Source: Microvirga sp. (lineage in GTDB: Bacteria > Pseudomonadota > Alphaproteobacteria > Rhizobiales > Beijerinckiaceae). Taken from it: a stretch of 64,000 bases of DNA. Below the pieces are notes generated by a model. It saw nothing but the letters and a program-made list of their open reading frames with translations, was not told the origin of the DNA and ran no database searches. The translations under genes and the position numbers were made by a program. The stretch covers positions 1 through 64,000 of the forward strand of contig JAQSWQ010000008.1 of assembly GCA_029266525.1 (NCBI GenBank), in the 5' to 3' direction. Numbering within the stretch: the first letter of the stretch is position 1; each line of letters starts with the position of its first letter. Positions 20,105 to 29,644 of the stretch are shown in pieces.

Positions 20105-20299
20105 ATGACGATCTCGAGTCCCTGCATCCGCGTCTGCATCCTCGATCCCGAGACGGGCTTGTGCGAGGGCTGCGGGCGCACTCGTGACGAGATTGCCCGC
20201 TGGTATCAGCTGAGCGAGGAAGAGCGGCTCGCAATCATGAGCGGGCTCGAGGAACGCATGCGCATGGCCTGGGCCACGCCCGCCGGAGAGACCGCCTGA
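20105..20299 (+). CDS. DUF1289 domain-containing protein
   Basis: SSPCIRVCILDPETGLCEGCGRTRDEIARWYQLSEEERLAIM. Confidence 0.9.
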   Translation: MTISSPCIRVCILDPETGLCEGCGRTRDEIARWYQLSEEERLAIMSGLEERMRMAWATPAGETA

Positions 20300-20997
20300 T
20301 GCCGGGCGCCATCGGCCTTGGAATCGTGCTCTTCGCGATGGCGATCCTCGTCGCAAACTGGGGCGAAGCGCCGATCCTCGGCCTCACGCCGCACCAGTTC
20401 GCCTCGGTCGCGGCGCTTTCCGCCATGGCGCTCCTGATAGCGAGCGTCGTCATGTCGGAGTTCCGGGGCCGCTGGATCAACGGCGTGCGCGCCCTCCTCA
20501 CGTGGAGCCTGCTGATCGTGGCGCTCGTCGGCCTTTACAGCTATCGCGACGAGCTTCAGACCGTGGCAGCGCGCGTGGCTGGCGAGCTCATGCCGGGCGA
20601 AACTACGGTCGCCGCCGGAGGTGAGGTCGTGGTGACGCGACGCATGGACGGCACTTTCCTTGTGAACGGCAAGGTCAACGACCGCAATACGCGCTTCATC
20701 TTCGACACCGGTGCGACCACGGTCGTTCTGACGGGTGAGACCGCGAAGGCGCTCGGAATCGAGCCGGGGCCGCTCGGCTATACCGTGATGGTGGCGACCG
20801 CGAATGGCCGGACTCTCGCCGCGCCTGTGACGCTCGATCGCATCGCCGTAGGTTCGATCCGTGAACAGCGCGTGCGGGCCCTCGTGGCCAAACCGGGGGT
20901 GCTCCACGAGAACCTCCTCGGGATGAGCTTCCTTGACCGCCTTGCCTCCTACGAGGTTCGTCAAAATCGTCTGATCCTACGCGGCCGCGCCTCCTGA
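20299..20997 (+). CDS. TIGR02281-like clan AA aspartic (retropepsin-like) protease, membrane anchored
   Basis: DGTFLVNGKVNDRNTRFIFDTGATTVVLTGETAKALGIEP; N-terminal TM segments. Confidence 0.88.
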   Translation: MPGAIGLGIVLFAMAILVANWGEAPILGLTPHQFASVAALSAMALLIASVVMSEFRGRWINGVRALLTWSLLIVALVGLYSYRDELQTVAARVAGELMPGETTVAAGGEVVVTRRMDGTFLVNGKVNDRNTRFIFDTGATTVVLTGETAKALGIEPGPLGYTVMVATANGRTLAAPVTLDRIAVGSIREQRVRALVAKPGVLHENLLGMSFLDRLASYEVRQNRLILRGRAS

Positions 20998-21059
20998 GCG
21001 CAGGTTTGCCGATCCGGCTGGCCGAGCTAAACAGCGGCGCCCGCTGATCAGGAGCCGCC

Positions 21060-22070
21060 ATGCCCCTCCCCGCCGAGATGACCGCCGTCGAGATCACCCG
21101 CCCTGGTGAGCCGGATGTGCTCAAGCCCGGGATACGCCCGCTGCCGAAGCTTGCAGAGAGCGAGGTGCTGATCGAGGTCGCGGCGGCCGGGGTCAACCGT
21201 CCGGACGTTCTGCAACGACGCGGCATGTACGAGCCGCCCCCGGGAACCACCGATATCCCGGGGCTCGAGGTGGCGGGCAGGGTCGTGTCGACGGGGCAAA
21301 AGGCGGTGCGCTGGAAAACTGGCGACTGGGTCTGTGCGCTCGTCGCGGGCGGCGGCTATGCCGAATACTGCGCCGCCCCCGAAGGCCAGTGCCTGCCGGT
21401 TCCGGACGGCTTCTCGATGGTCGAGGCCGCCTGCGTGCCCGAGACCTTCTTCACCGTCTGGACGAACGTCTTCCAGCGCGGGCGGCTCAAATCCGGCGAG
21501 AGCTTTCTCGTGCATGGCGGCTCGTCTGGCATCGGGACGACCGCGATCCAGCTCGCCAAGGCCTTCGGCGCAAAGGTCTTCGCCACGGCCGGCAACGCAG
21601 ATAAATGCGCCGCGTGCGAGAAGCTCGGCGCGGACCAGGCGATCAACTATAGGGACGAGGATTTCGTCGAAGCGATTGGTCAAGCGACCGGCGGTAAGGG
21701 TGTCGACGTGGTGCTCGATATGGTCGGAGGGGACTACATTCCGCGCAGCATCAAGGCGATGGCGATAGAAGGACGCCACGTCAGCATCGCCTTCCTGCGC
21801 GGGCCGAAGGTCGAGCTGAACGTCGAGCCGGTGATGCGCAACCGCCTGACCCTGACGGGCTCGACGCTGCGGCCGCGCTCCGTCGCCGAGAAATCGGCTA
21901 TTGGGGCGGAGCTCAGGGAGAAGGTCTGGCCGCTCCTGTCGTCTGGGAAGATCAAGCCCGTGATCTACAAGACCTTTCTGCTCGCCGAAGCCGCGCAGGC
22001 TCATGCGCTGATGGAGTCGAGCGAGCACATCGGCAAGATCGCCCTTATCACTCGGAACGAAGTGGCCTGA
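21060..22070 (+). CDS. NAD(P)H-quinone oxidoreductase (MDR superfamily, PIG3-like)
   Basis: MPLPAEMTAVEITRPGEPDVLKPGIRPLPKLAESEVLIEVAAAGVNRPDVLQRRGMYEPPPGTTDIPGLEVAGRV. Confidence 0.93.
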   Translation: MPLPAEMTAVEITRPGEPDVLKPGIRPLPKLAESEVLIEVAAAGVNRPDVLQRRGMYEPPPGTTDIPGLEVAGRVVSTGQKAVRWKTGDWVCALVAGGGYAEYCAAPEGQCLPVPDGFSMVEAACVPETFFTVWTNVFQRGRLKSGESFLVHGGSSGIGTTAIQLAKAFGAKVFATAGNADKCAACEKLGADQAINYRDEDFVEAIGQATGGKGVDVVLDMVGGDYIPRSIKAMAIEGRHVSIAFLRGPKVELNVEPVMRNRLTLTGSTLRPRSVAEKSAIGAELREKVWPLLSSGKIKPVIYKTFLLAEAAQAHALMESSEHIGKIALITRNEVA

Positions 22071-22112
22071 GCGCCGTCACTAAAAAGCGTTGAGGACTCT
22101 TGGGAGGTGCCG

Positions 22113-22541
22113 ATGGGCGCGGCCAATGTGAACGATCGTTCGACCATCGAGGCGATCTATTCCCGAGAGGCGTTCGAAGCCGATGCTGCCCGGAACTCTC
22201 TGGCGAACGCGACGGTGCTGCACGGCTTGCTCATCGTCTCCGAAGTTTCCGCGAGCGGGGCCTTCGACCTCCAGCGGGCGAAACGCCAAGTCGGAGAGGG
22301 GGATCCTCTCGGTGATACGCTCTTCCTCGCGCCCTTCCGGCGCGACGCCGATGCGACAATGCAGCAGAACCCGGCCTATGGCGCGCTCGAGGAAAAACCA
22401 GGTCACGTCGGGCAAGCGACGCGGCGGAACGAAGACTACGACGCCTTCCTGGAGCGCGTCTTAGCTGCCGCTGCCGGGGCGGAGTTCAAGGAGCCGATCG
22501 GACGCCATGAGGAGCGCTTGCGTGGCTTCCGCGGCGGCTAG
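22113..22541 (+). CDS. Hypothetical protein
   Basis: 142 aa ORF from ATG 22113 with upstream GGGAGG; no family recognised. Confidence 0.55.
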   Translation: MGAANVNDRSTIEAIYSREAFEADAARNSLANATVLHGLLIVSEVSASGAFDLQRAKRQVGEGDPLGDTLFLAPFRRDADATMQQNPAYGALEEKPGHVGQATRRNEDYDAFLERVLAAAAGAEFKEPIGRHEERLRGFRGG

Positions 22542-22769
22542 GAAATCTGCGGTCCTTCCAGCCCCGATGCAAGGCCCAGCTACGCCGCCGTGCTAGATTC
22601 CGTGCGGCACCCCCACCATAGCTGGGCAAACGGTGTGCCGTGCTCAGTTGCGCCACGGGTGCCATACAATATACTAGCGCGAGTGGCCGCTCGGCTCGCA
22701 ATGAAGAACGAGGCACGAGCAGGGGTTTGCCGCTCCTGCGGATCCGGCCCCTTCAGGAGGAAATCGCCA

Positions 22770-23783
22770 GTGATCAAGCAGCCTTTTCTGACGCAAACCC
22801 TGGTCGCCGCGGGCGCCCTCGGCACTGCCCTCACAGCCCTTCCTGCTGCCGCTGCATGGCAGCCAACCCGGCCGGTTGAGTTCATCGTACCCGCCGGCAC
22901 CGGCGGCGGTGCCGACCAGATGGCGCGGGTCATTCAGGGAATCGTGCAGAAGCACAGTCTGATGTCGCAGCCGCTCGTCGTCATCAACAAGTCCGGTGGT
23001 GCCGGCGCCGAAGGCTTTCTCGACGTGAAGGGCTCGGCCCGCAACCCGCACAAGATCATCATCACCCTCTCGAACCTGTTCACGACGCCGCTCGCGACGG
23101 GAGTGCCGTTCAAGTGGGAGGACATGACGCCGGTCGCGATGCTTGCCCTCGACGAATTCGTGCTCTGGGTGAACGCCAAGTCGCCTTACAAGACCGCGAA
23201 GGAATATGTCGACGCCGCCAAGGCCGCACCGCCGAACCAGTTCAAGATGGGTGGCACCGGGTCGAAGCAGGAAGACCAGATCATCACCGCCGCGATCGAG
23301 CAGCAGACCGGCGTCAAGCTCACCTACGTGCCCTACAAGGGCGGCGGCGACGTTGCGGCGCAACTCGTCGGCGGCCATGTCGATTCGAGCGTCAACAACC
23401 CGATCGAAGCGGTAGCACAATGGCGCGCCGGCGAGCTCCGGCCGCTCTGCGTGTTCGACAGCCAGCGCATCCCGCTGAAGGAGAAGGTCACGAGCGACAT
23501 GGCCTGGGGCGACATCCCCACCTGCAAGGAGCAGGGCCTCGACATCGAGTACCTGATGCTCCGCGGCATCTTCATGACCCCGAACGCCACGCCCGACCAG
23601 GTCGCCTTCTACGTCGATTTGTTCAAGAAGGTGCGGGAGACCCCCGAGTGGAAGGATTTCATGGAGAAGGGCGCCTTCAACACGACCTTCATGTCGGGCG
23701 ATCAGTACAAGGAGTGGGTCCGCAAGGCCGCCGACACGCACCGCGGGCTGATGGAAAAAGCAGGCTTCCTCGCGAAATCGTAG
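22770..23783 (+). CDS. tctC: Tripartite tricarboxylate transporter substrate-binding protein (TctC/Bug)
   Basis: GTG start after AGGAGG; signal peptide; WQPTRPVEFIVPAGTGGGADQMARVIQGIVQKH. Confidence 0.88.
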   Translation: MIKQPFLTQTLVAAGALGTALTALPAAAAWQPTRPVEFIVPAGTGGGADQMARVIQGIVQKHSLMSQPLVVINKSGGAGAEGFLDVKGSARNPHKIIITLSNLFTTPLATGVPFKWEDMTPVAMLALDEFVLWVNAKSPYKTAKEYVDAAKAAPPNQFKMGGTGSKQEDQIITAAIEQQTGVKLTYVPYKGGGDVAAQLVGGHVDSSVNNPIEAVAQWRAGELRPLCVFDSQRIPLKEKVTSDMAWGDIPTCKEQGLDIEYLMLRGIFMTPNATPDQVAFYVDLFKKVRETPEWKDFMEKGAFNTTFMSGDQYKEWVRKAADTHRGLMEKAGFLAKS

Positions 23784-23856
23784 CGGAAGCTGAGGCGCTC
23801 CGGCGGGCGATCGTCGGAGCGCTCCTTCGCGCTCAGTCGGACCCGATCGGCCCCAC

Positions 23857-24360
23857 ATGTCACCTCAAGAGCATGGCGAGACCACAATCTCGAACCGGAC
23901 GATGGAACTCGTCATCGCCGGGCTTTTCATCGCTGTCGCGATTCTGGTGATGTATGACAATTGGCGCATCGGCGCGCGTTGGGCATCCGACGGGCCGCAG
24001 GCGGGGTATTTCCCGTTCTACATCGGCCTCATCATGTTCATCGCGAGCACGACCACGTTTGTCCTGAACCTGCTCGCGCGTTCTGACGCTTCCTCGAACT
24101 TCGTGGACAGGTCGCAGCTGACGCAGGTGCTACAGGTTTTCATGCCGACGGTCGTCTTCGTCGTCCTGATCGGAGTGCTCGGGATCTACGTTGCTGCCGC
24201 AATCTTCATCACCTTCTTCATGTCGTGGCTGGGCAAATATCCGATCTACAAGATCGCGCCGATCGCGGTGCTCATCCCTCTGTTCCTGTTTCTGATGTTC
24301 GAAATCTGGTTCCTGGTTCCATTGCCGAAAGGGCCGCTCGAGACCGCGCTCGGCTACTAA
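23857..24360 (+). CDS. tctB: Tripartite tricarboxylate transporter TctB family protein
   Basis: Four-TM-like small membrane protein between TctC and TctA; ASDGPQAGYFPFYIGLIMFIAS. Confidence 0.88.
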   Translation: MSPQEHGETTISNRTMELVIAGLFIAVAILVMYDNWRIGARWASDGPQAGYFPFYIGLIMFIASTTTFVLNLLARSDASSNFVDRSQLTQVLQVFMPTVVFVVLIGVLGIYVAAAIFITFFMSWLGKYPIYKIAPIAVLIPLFLFLMFEIWFLVPLPKGPLETALGY

Positions 24361-24408
24361 GGACCGCGCAGCCACCAAGCGCGAGCCACGCCTCACCGGA
24401 GAAGCCCT

Positions 24409-25926
24409 TTGGAAGCCCTTTCCTCCCTGATCCACGGCTTCGGCGTGCTCGCCGACCCGATGAATATCCTGTACATGTTCATCGGCATCTTCCTCGGCGT
24501 GCTGATCGGGGTGCTGCCGGGGCTCGGCGGCGCCAACGGCGTCGCGATCCTCCTGCCCCTCACCTTCTCGATGTCGCCCGTCTCGGCGATCATCATGCTG
24601 TCCTCGATCTACTGGGGCGCGCTGTTCGGGGGCGCCATCACCTCGATCCTTTTCAACATACCGGGCGAGCCGTGGTCGGTCGCGACCACCTTCGACGGCT
24701 ATCCGCTCGCGCAGAAGGGGCGCGCCGGCGAGGCGCTCGCCACCGCCTTCACCGGCTCCTTCTTCGGTGCCTTTGTCGCGACCCTGCTCCTGACCTTCCT
24801 CGCCCCGCTGATCGCGCGATTCGCGCTTCAGTTCGGCCCGGCCGAGTTCTTTGCGGTCTATCTCCTGACCTTCTGCAGCTTCGTCGGCATGGGCAAGGAA
24901 TCGCCGTTCAAGGTGATCGCCGCGATGATGCTCGGATTCGCGCTTGCCGCCGTCGGGCTCGACACGGTGACGGGCCAGCTGCGCATGACCTTCGGCACGA
25001 CCGAGCTCCTGCGCGGCTTCGACTTCCTCGTCGCCGTCATCGGTCTCTTCGGCGTCGGCGAGATCCTCCTGACCATGGAGGAAGGGCTCGCTTTCAAGGG
25101 CAAGACCGCGAAGATTAACCTGCGCGTCGTGATCGAGACCTGGAAGGAACTGCCGAAATATTGGCTGACCGCGATCCGCGGCTCGATCGTCGGCTGCTGG
25201 ATGGGCATCACGCCGGGCGGGGCGACGCCCGCCTCCTTCATGAGCTACGGCCTCGCCAAGCGCTTCTCGAAGAGCGGCCACAAGTTCGGCACAGGCGAGA
25301 TCGAGGGCGTGCTCGCGCCGGAGACGGCCGCCCATGCGGCCGGCACCAGCGCCCTCCTGCCCATGCTGACGCTCGGCATCCCGGGCTCGCCGACCGCAGC
25401 GGTGCTGCTCGGCGGCCTTCTTATCTGGGGCCTGCAGCCCGGGCCGCTCCTCTTCGTCGAGCAGAAGGATTTCGTGTGGGGCCTCATCGCCTCGATCTAT
25501 CTCGGAAACATCGCCGGGTTGATCGTGGTGCTGACGACCGTCCCGCTCTTTGCCGCGATCCTGCGCGTACCCTTCAGCATCATCGCGCCGATCATCCTCG
25601 TGATCTGCGCAGTCGGCGCCTATACGGTGCACAACGCGCTCCTCGACATCTCGGTGATGCTGGTCTTCGGCGTGCTCGGCTACATCTTCAAGAAGCTCGG
25701 CTACCCGCTCGCTCCGCTCGTGCTGGCTCTGGTGCTCGGCGACATGGCCGAGAGCTCCTTCCGTCAGGCGATGCTCCTGTCGCAGGGCAGCATGGCGATC
25801 TTCTGGTCGAACTGGCTTGTGGGCTCGATCGTGACTCTGGCGCTGCTGATGCTGTTCTGGCCGCTCATCTCGCTCGCGCTCGGAAAGCTGCGGACGAAGG
25901 CGCCGGCGGTCCCGCAGACGGAGTGA
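24409..25926 (+). CDS. tctA: Tripartite tricarboxylate transporter permease TctA
   Basis: GIFLGVLIGVLPGLGGANGVAILLPLTFSM, GIPGSPTAAVLLGGLLIWGLQPGPLLF; TTG start. Confidence 0.93.
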   Translation: MEALSSLIHGFGVLADPMNILYMFIGIFLGVLIGVLPGLGGANGVAILLPLTFSMSPVSAIIMLSSIYWGALFGGAITSILFNIPGEPWSVATTFDGYPLAQKGRAGEALATAFTGSFFGAFVATLLLTFLAPLIARFALQFGPAEFFAVYLLTFCSFVGMGKESPFKVIAAMMLGFALAAVGLDTVTGQLRMTFGTTELLRGFDFLVAVIGLFGVGEILLTMEEGLAFKGKTAKINLRVVIETWKELPKYWLTAIRGSIVGCWMGITPGGATPASFMSYGLAKRFSKSGHKFGTGEIEGVLAPETAAHAAGTSALLPMLTLGIPGSPTAAVLLGGLLIWGLQPGPLLFVEQKDFVWGLIASIYLGNIAGLIVVLTTVPLFAAILRVPFSIIAPIILVICAVGAYTVHNALLDISVMLVFGVLGYIFKKLGYPLAPLVLALVLGDMAESSFRQAMLLSQGSMAIFWSNWLVGSIVTLALLMLFWPLISLALGKLRTKAPAVPQTE

Positions 25927-25934
25927 CGCAGAGC

Positions 25935-25947
25935 TTACGGTACGTAA
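25935..25947. promoter_or_regulatory. Palindrome TTACGGTACGTAA, candidate operator upstream of gntR
   Basis: Perfect 5-bp arms around GTA, 58 bp before the gntR start. Confidence 0.4.
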
Positions 25948-26004
25948 AATGCGAGTCGCCGCGGCAACCAGGCACGCGGTGCGGACCGGCTAAAGGTTAG
26001 GGAA

Positions 26005-26709
26005 ATGCTCGTGCAGCCAATGGCGGCGCCGAAACTGAAGATCGCACCGATTGAGACGACGGCGAGCCTGCGTATGCTCGCCTATGACGCCATCAAGAAG
26101 GCGATCACGGAGATGGACATTTACGGCCATCCCCGCGAGATCCGGCTGGACGAGCGCCAACTGAGCCAGGATCTAGGGGTCAGCCGCACGCCGATCCGCG
26201 AGGCGCTGACGGTGCTGGAGCAGGAGGGCTTCGTACGCTCCGTGCCGCGTCGGGGCATCTTCGTCGTCCGCAAGTCGAAGCGCGAGATCATCGACATGAT
26301 TCTCGTCTGGGCGGCGCTCGAGAGCATGGCGGCGCGGCTTGCGGCCGAGCGGGCTTCGGACGCAGAGATCGCAGGGCTCAGGCACGTCTTCGACGAGTTC
26401 CAGACCGAGAAGCCCGAAGAGCATCCGGACGAGTACTCACAGGCGAACATCCGCTTCCACCAGACCATCGTCCGGCTCGGCGGCTGCCGGCTGATCGAGG
26501 AAATGACGGAGAACCTTTTCATCCACATGCGGGCGATCCGGGCAGTGTCGATGCGGCAGCAGGACCGCGCGAGGCGCTCTATCCAGGACCACATGCAGAT
26601 CATCGCGGCACTTGAAGCGCGCCACGTCGAAGCCGCGGAACGCCTCGTCCGCGACCACACGCTCGGCCTCGCCGCTCATGTGGAGAAGTATGGCGTGTTC
26701 GCCGAGTAG
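26005..26709 (+). CDS. GntR family regulator (FCD domain), paralogue 1
   Basis: LDERQLSQDLGVSRTPIREALTVLEQEGFVRSVPRRGIFVVRKSKREIIDMILVWAALESMAARLAAERAS. Confidence 0.93.
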   Translation: MLVQPMAAPKLKIAPIETTASLRMLAYDAIKKAITEMDIYGHPREIRLDERQLSQDLGVSRTPIREALTVLEQEGFVRSVPRRGIFVVRKSKREIIDMILVWAALESMAARLAAERASDAEIAGLRHVFDEFQTEKPEEHPDEYSQANIRFHQTIVRLGGCRLIEEMTENLFIHMRAIRAVSMRQQDRARRSIQDHMQIIAALEARHVEAAERLVRDHTLGLAAHVEKYGVFAE

Positions 26710-26723
26710 CGCGCAGCGGCGAG

Positions 26724-29522
26724 CTACTCCGCCGCGACCGCCGGCGACTCAGCGCGCTCGATCCTCGCAGCGCAGAACTTGAACTCCGGGATCTTGCCGA
26801 ACGGATCGAGCTGCGGATTGGTCAAGACGTTCGCTGCCGCCTCGGCAAAAGCGAACGGGATGAAGATCATGCCCGGCGGAATGGCGCTGTCGGCGCGCGC
26901 CTTGAGCTCGATCGTCCCGCGCCGCGTCGTGACCCGCATCACGTCGCCGCCGCCGAGGCCGAGCTTGCGAAGATCCGCCGGGGACACATAGCCCACCGCC
27001 TCGGGCTCGAGATCGTCGAGCACGCTCGCCCGCCGCGTCATCGAGCCGGTGTGCCAATGCTCGAGCTGGCGCCCGGTCGAGAGCACGAAGGGGTATTCGG
27101 CGTCCGGCTCCTCGGCCGGCGGCACGATCTTCGCCGGCACGAACTTGCCGCGGCCGGACGGTGTCGGGAAGCCGTCGCCGAAGACGATGTCGTGACCGGG
27201 CTCGTTGGGTGAGTCGACCGGGTAGGTGACCGAGCTTTCGCGCTCGAGCCGCTCCCAGGTGATGTTGGCGAGCGACGGCATCGCCTGTGTCATCTCGGCG
27301 AAGACTTCGCTGACGTGGCCGTAACTCCACGGCATGCCGAGGCGCCGGGCGAGGTCGATGATGATGTCGAGGTCGGGGCGCGCGTCACCGGGGAGCGGCA
27401 GGGCCTTGCGGCCGATCTGCACCTGGCGGTTCGTGTTGGTGACCGTGCCGTCCTTCTCGGGCCAGGCGGAGGCCGGCAGCACCACGTCGGCGTATTTCGC
27501 GGTCTCGGTCAAAAAAATGTCCTGGACGACCAGGTGCTCGAGCTTGGCGAGCGCCTCGCGAGCGTGCTGCACGTCCGGGTCCGACATGGCCGGGTTCTCG
27601 CCCATGATGTACATGCCGCGGATCTGGTCGGCGTGCACCGCGTCCATGATCTCGACCACGGTGAGGCCGCGCTTCGGGTCGAGCTTCGCGCCCCACAGGT
27701 CCTCGTAGAACGCCCGCGTGTCCGGGCTCTCGACCGACTTGTAGTCGGGGAAGAACATCGGGATGAGGCCGGCGTCGGAGGCGCCCTGCACGTTGTTCTG
27801 GCCGCGCAAGGGGTGAAGCCCCGTGCCGGGCCGGCCGATCTGGCCCGTGCAGAGCGCAAGCGCGATCAGGCAGCGGGTGTTGTCGGTGCCGTGGACGTGC
27901 TGCGATACGCCCATGCCCCAGAAGATGATCGCAGCCTCGGCGCGGGCGTAGAGCCGCGCGACCTCGCGCAGCGTCGCAGCCGGGATGCCGCAAATCTCCG
28001 CCATCTTCTCCGGCGGGAAGTCGCGCACGTTCAGGGCGAGCTTCTCGAAATCCTCGGTGTTGGCCTGCACGTATTGGCGGTCGTAGAGCTCTTCCTCGAT
28101 GATCGTGTGAAGGAGCGCGTTCAGCATCGCGACGTCGCGGCCCGGCTTGAACTGCAGCATGTGGGTGGCGTGGCGCTTGAGCGCCTGTGCGCGCGGATCC
28201 ATGACAACGAGCTTCGCGCCGCGCTCGGCCGCGTTCTTGAAAAAGGTCGCCGCAACCGGGTGGTTCTCCACGGGATTGGCACCGATCACCACGATGACGT
28301 CGGCGTCCTGAGCCGCCATGAAGGGCGCCGACACGGCCCCCGAGCCGACGCCTTCGAGCAGCCCCGCGACCGAGGAGGCGTGGCACAGGCGGGTGCAGTG
28401 ATCGACGTTGTTGGTGCCGAAGCCCGCGCGCACGAGCTTCTGGAACAGATAGGCCTCCTCGTTCGAGCCCTTGGCCGAGCCGAAGCCGGCGAGCGCGCCG
28501 CCGCCGTGCTGGTCGCGGATGCGGCGGAGGCCGCCGGCGGCGCGCTCCAGCGCCTCCTCCCAGGTCGCCTCGCGGAAGTGCGTCCAGGGGTTCGACGGGT
28601 CGATCGCGGTGTCGTGCTTGGAGACGCCGTCCTTTCGGATCATCGGCTTCGTCAGCCGGTCCGGGTGGGCGATGTAGTCGAAGCCGAAGCGGCCCTTGAC
28701 GCAGAGCCGGTTCTGGTTCGCCGGCCCGTCGCGGCCCTGGACCGCGACGATGTGGTCGTCCCTGATCTGGTAGGTGAGCTGGCAGCCGACGCCGCAATAG
28801 GGGCAGACGCTGTCGACCTCGCGCTCCGGCGCGTTCGCCGCGTTGAACACGCCGGCTTCGTCGACGAGGCTCTTCTCCATGAGCGCCCCGGTCGGGCAGG
28901 CCTGGACGCACTCGCCGCAGGCGACGCAGGTCGAGCCGCCCATCGGGTCGTCGAAGTCGAACACGATCTTCTCGAGATGGCCCCGCGCCGCCATGCCGAT
29001 GACGTCGTTGACCTGGACCTCGCGGCAGGCCCGCACGCAGAGCCCGCAATGGATGCAGGCGTCGAGCTGCACGGCCATGGCCGGATGGCTGAAATCATCG
29101 GCCTTGTTCGGCCGCTCGACGGCCGGGAAGCGGCTCTCCGTCACTGCGATGCGGTCAGCCCAATTCCAGAAGGCCGAGTTCGGGTCGTGCGCGATTTCGC
29201 GCTCGGGCTGGTCGGCGACGAGGAGCTCGAAGACCAGTTTCCGCGAATCCGCGGCGCGCTCGGAGGCCGTGTTGACCTTCATCCCGGGCGTCGGGCGGCG
29301 CACGCAGGAGGCGGCGAGCGCGCGCTCGCCCTCGATCTCGACCATGCAGGCGCGGCAGTTGCCGTCGGGACGGTAGCCGGGCGCGGGCGAATAGCACAGG
29401 TGCGGGATGTCGGTGCCGTGCCGGCTCGCCACCTGCCAGATGGTCTCGCCCGGCCGCGCCTCGACCTCCTTCCCGTCGAGGATGAACTTGACCCCTTCGA
29501 TGATGGGCAGTGCGTCGGACAT
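26724..29522 (-). CDS. fdsA: NAD-dependent formate dehydrogenase alpha subunit (FdsA/FdhF-like, Cys form)
   Basis: 932 aa; [2Fe-2S] N-terminus, CIHCGLCVRACREVQ, CVACGECVQACPTGAL, CPYCGVGCQLTY, NNVDHCTRLCHASSVAGL, FPDYKSVE. Confidence 0.93.
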   Translation of the reverse strand: MSDALPIIEGVKFILDGKEVEARPGETIWQVASRHGTDIPHLCYSPAPGYRPDGNCRACMVEIEGERALAASCVRRPTPGMKVNTASERAADSRKLVFELLVADQPEREIAHDPNSAFWNWADRIAVTESRFPAVERPNKADDFSHPAMAVQLDACIHCGLCVRACREVQVNDVIGMAARGHLEKIVFDFDDPMGGSTCVACGECVQACPTGALMEKSLVDEAGVFNAANAPEREVDSVCPYCGVGCQLTYQIRDDHIVAVQGRDGPANQNRLCVKGRFGFDYIAHPDRLTKPMIRKDGVSKHDTAIDPSNPWTHFREATWEEALERAAGGLRRIRDQHGGGALAGFGSAKGSNEEAYLFQKLVRAGFGTNNVDHCTRLCHASSVAGLLEGVGSGAVSAPFMAAQDADVIVVIGANPVENHPVAATFFKNAAERGAKLVVMDPRAQALKRHATHMLQFKPGRDVAMLNALLHTIIEEELYDRQYVQANTEDFEKLALNVRDFPPEKMAEICGIPAATLREVARLYARAEAAIIFWGMGVSQHVHGTDNTRCLIALALCTGQIGRPGTGLHPLRGQNNVQGASDAGLIPMFFPDYKSVESPDTRAFYEDLWGAKLDPKRGLTVVEIMDAVHADQIRGMYIMGENPAMSDPDVQHAREALAKLEHLVVQDIFLTETAKYADVVLPASAWPEKDGTVTNTNRQVQIGRKALPLPGDARPDLDIIIDLARRLGMPWSYGHVSEVFAEMTQAMPSLANITWERLERESSVTYPVDSPNEPGHDIVFGDGFPTPSGRGKFVPAKIVPPAEEPDAEYPFVLSTGRQLEHWHTGSMTRRASVLDDLEPEAVGYVSPADLRKLGLGGGDVMRVTTRRGTIELKARADSAIPPGMIFIPFAFAEAAANVLTNPQLDPFGKIPEFKFCAARIERAESPAVAAE

Positions 29523-29543
29523 GGGTTTAGCCCTATCTCAACA

Positions 29544-29629
29544 TTGTCATGGCCGGCCTTGAGCCGGCCATCCCGGTCCGGAAGGCGCCTCTCTCGTCGG
29601 GATGGCCGGGACAAGCCCGGCCATGACAA
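29544..29629. repeat. 86-bp palindromic intergenic element
   Basis: TTGTCATGGCCGG (29544-29556) ... CCGGCCATGACAA (29617-29629), perfect 13-bp termini; near-palindromic for ~32 bp each side. Confidence 0.9.
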
Positions 29630-29644
29630 GGGAGCGGTTCGCGC

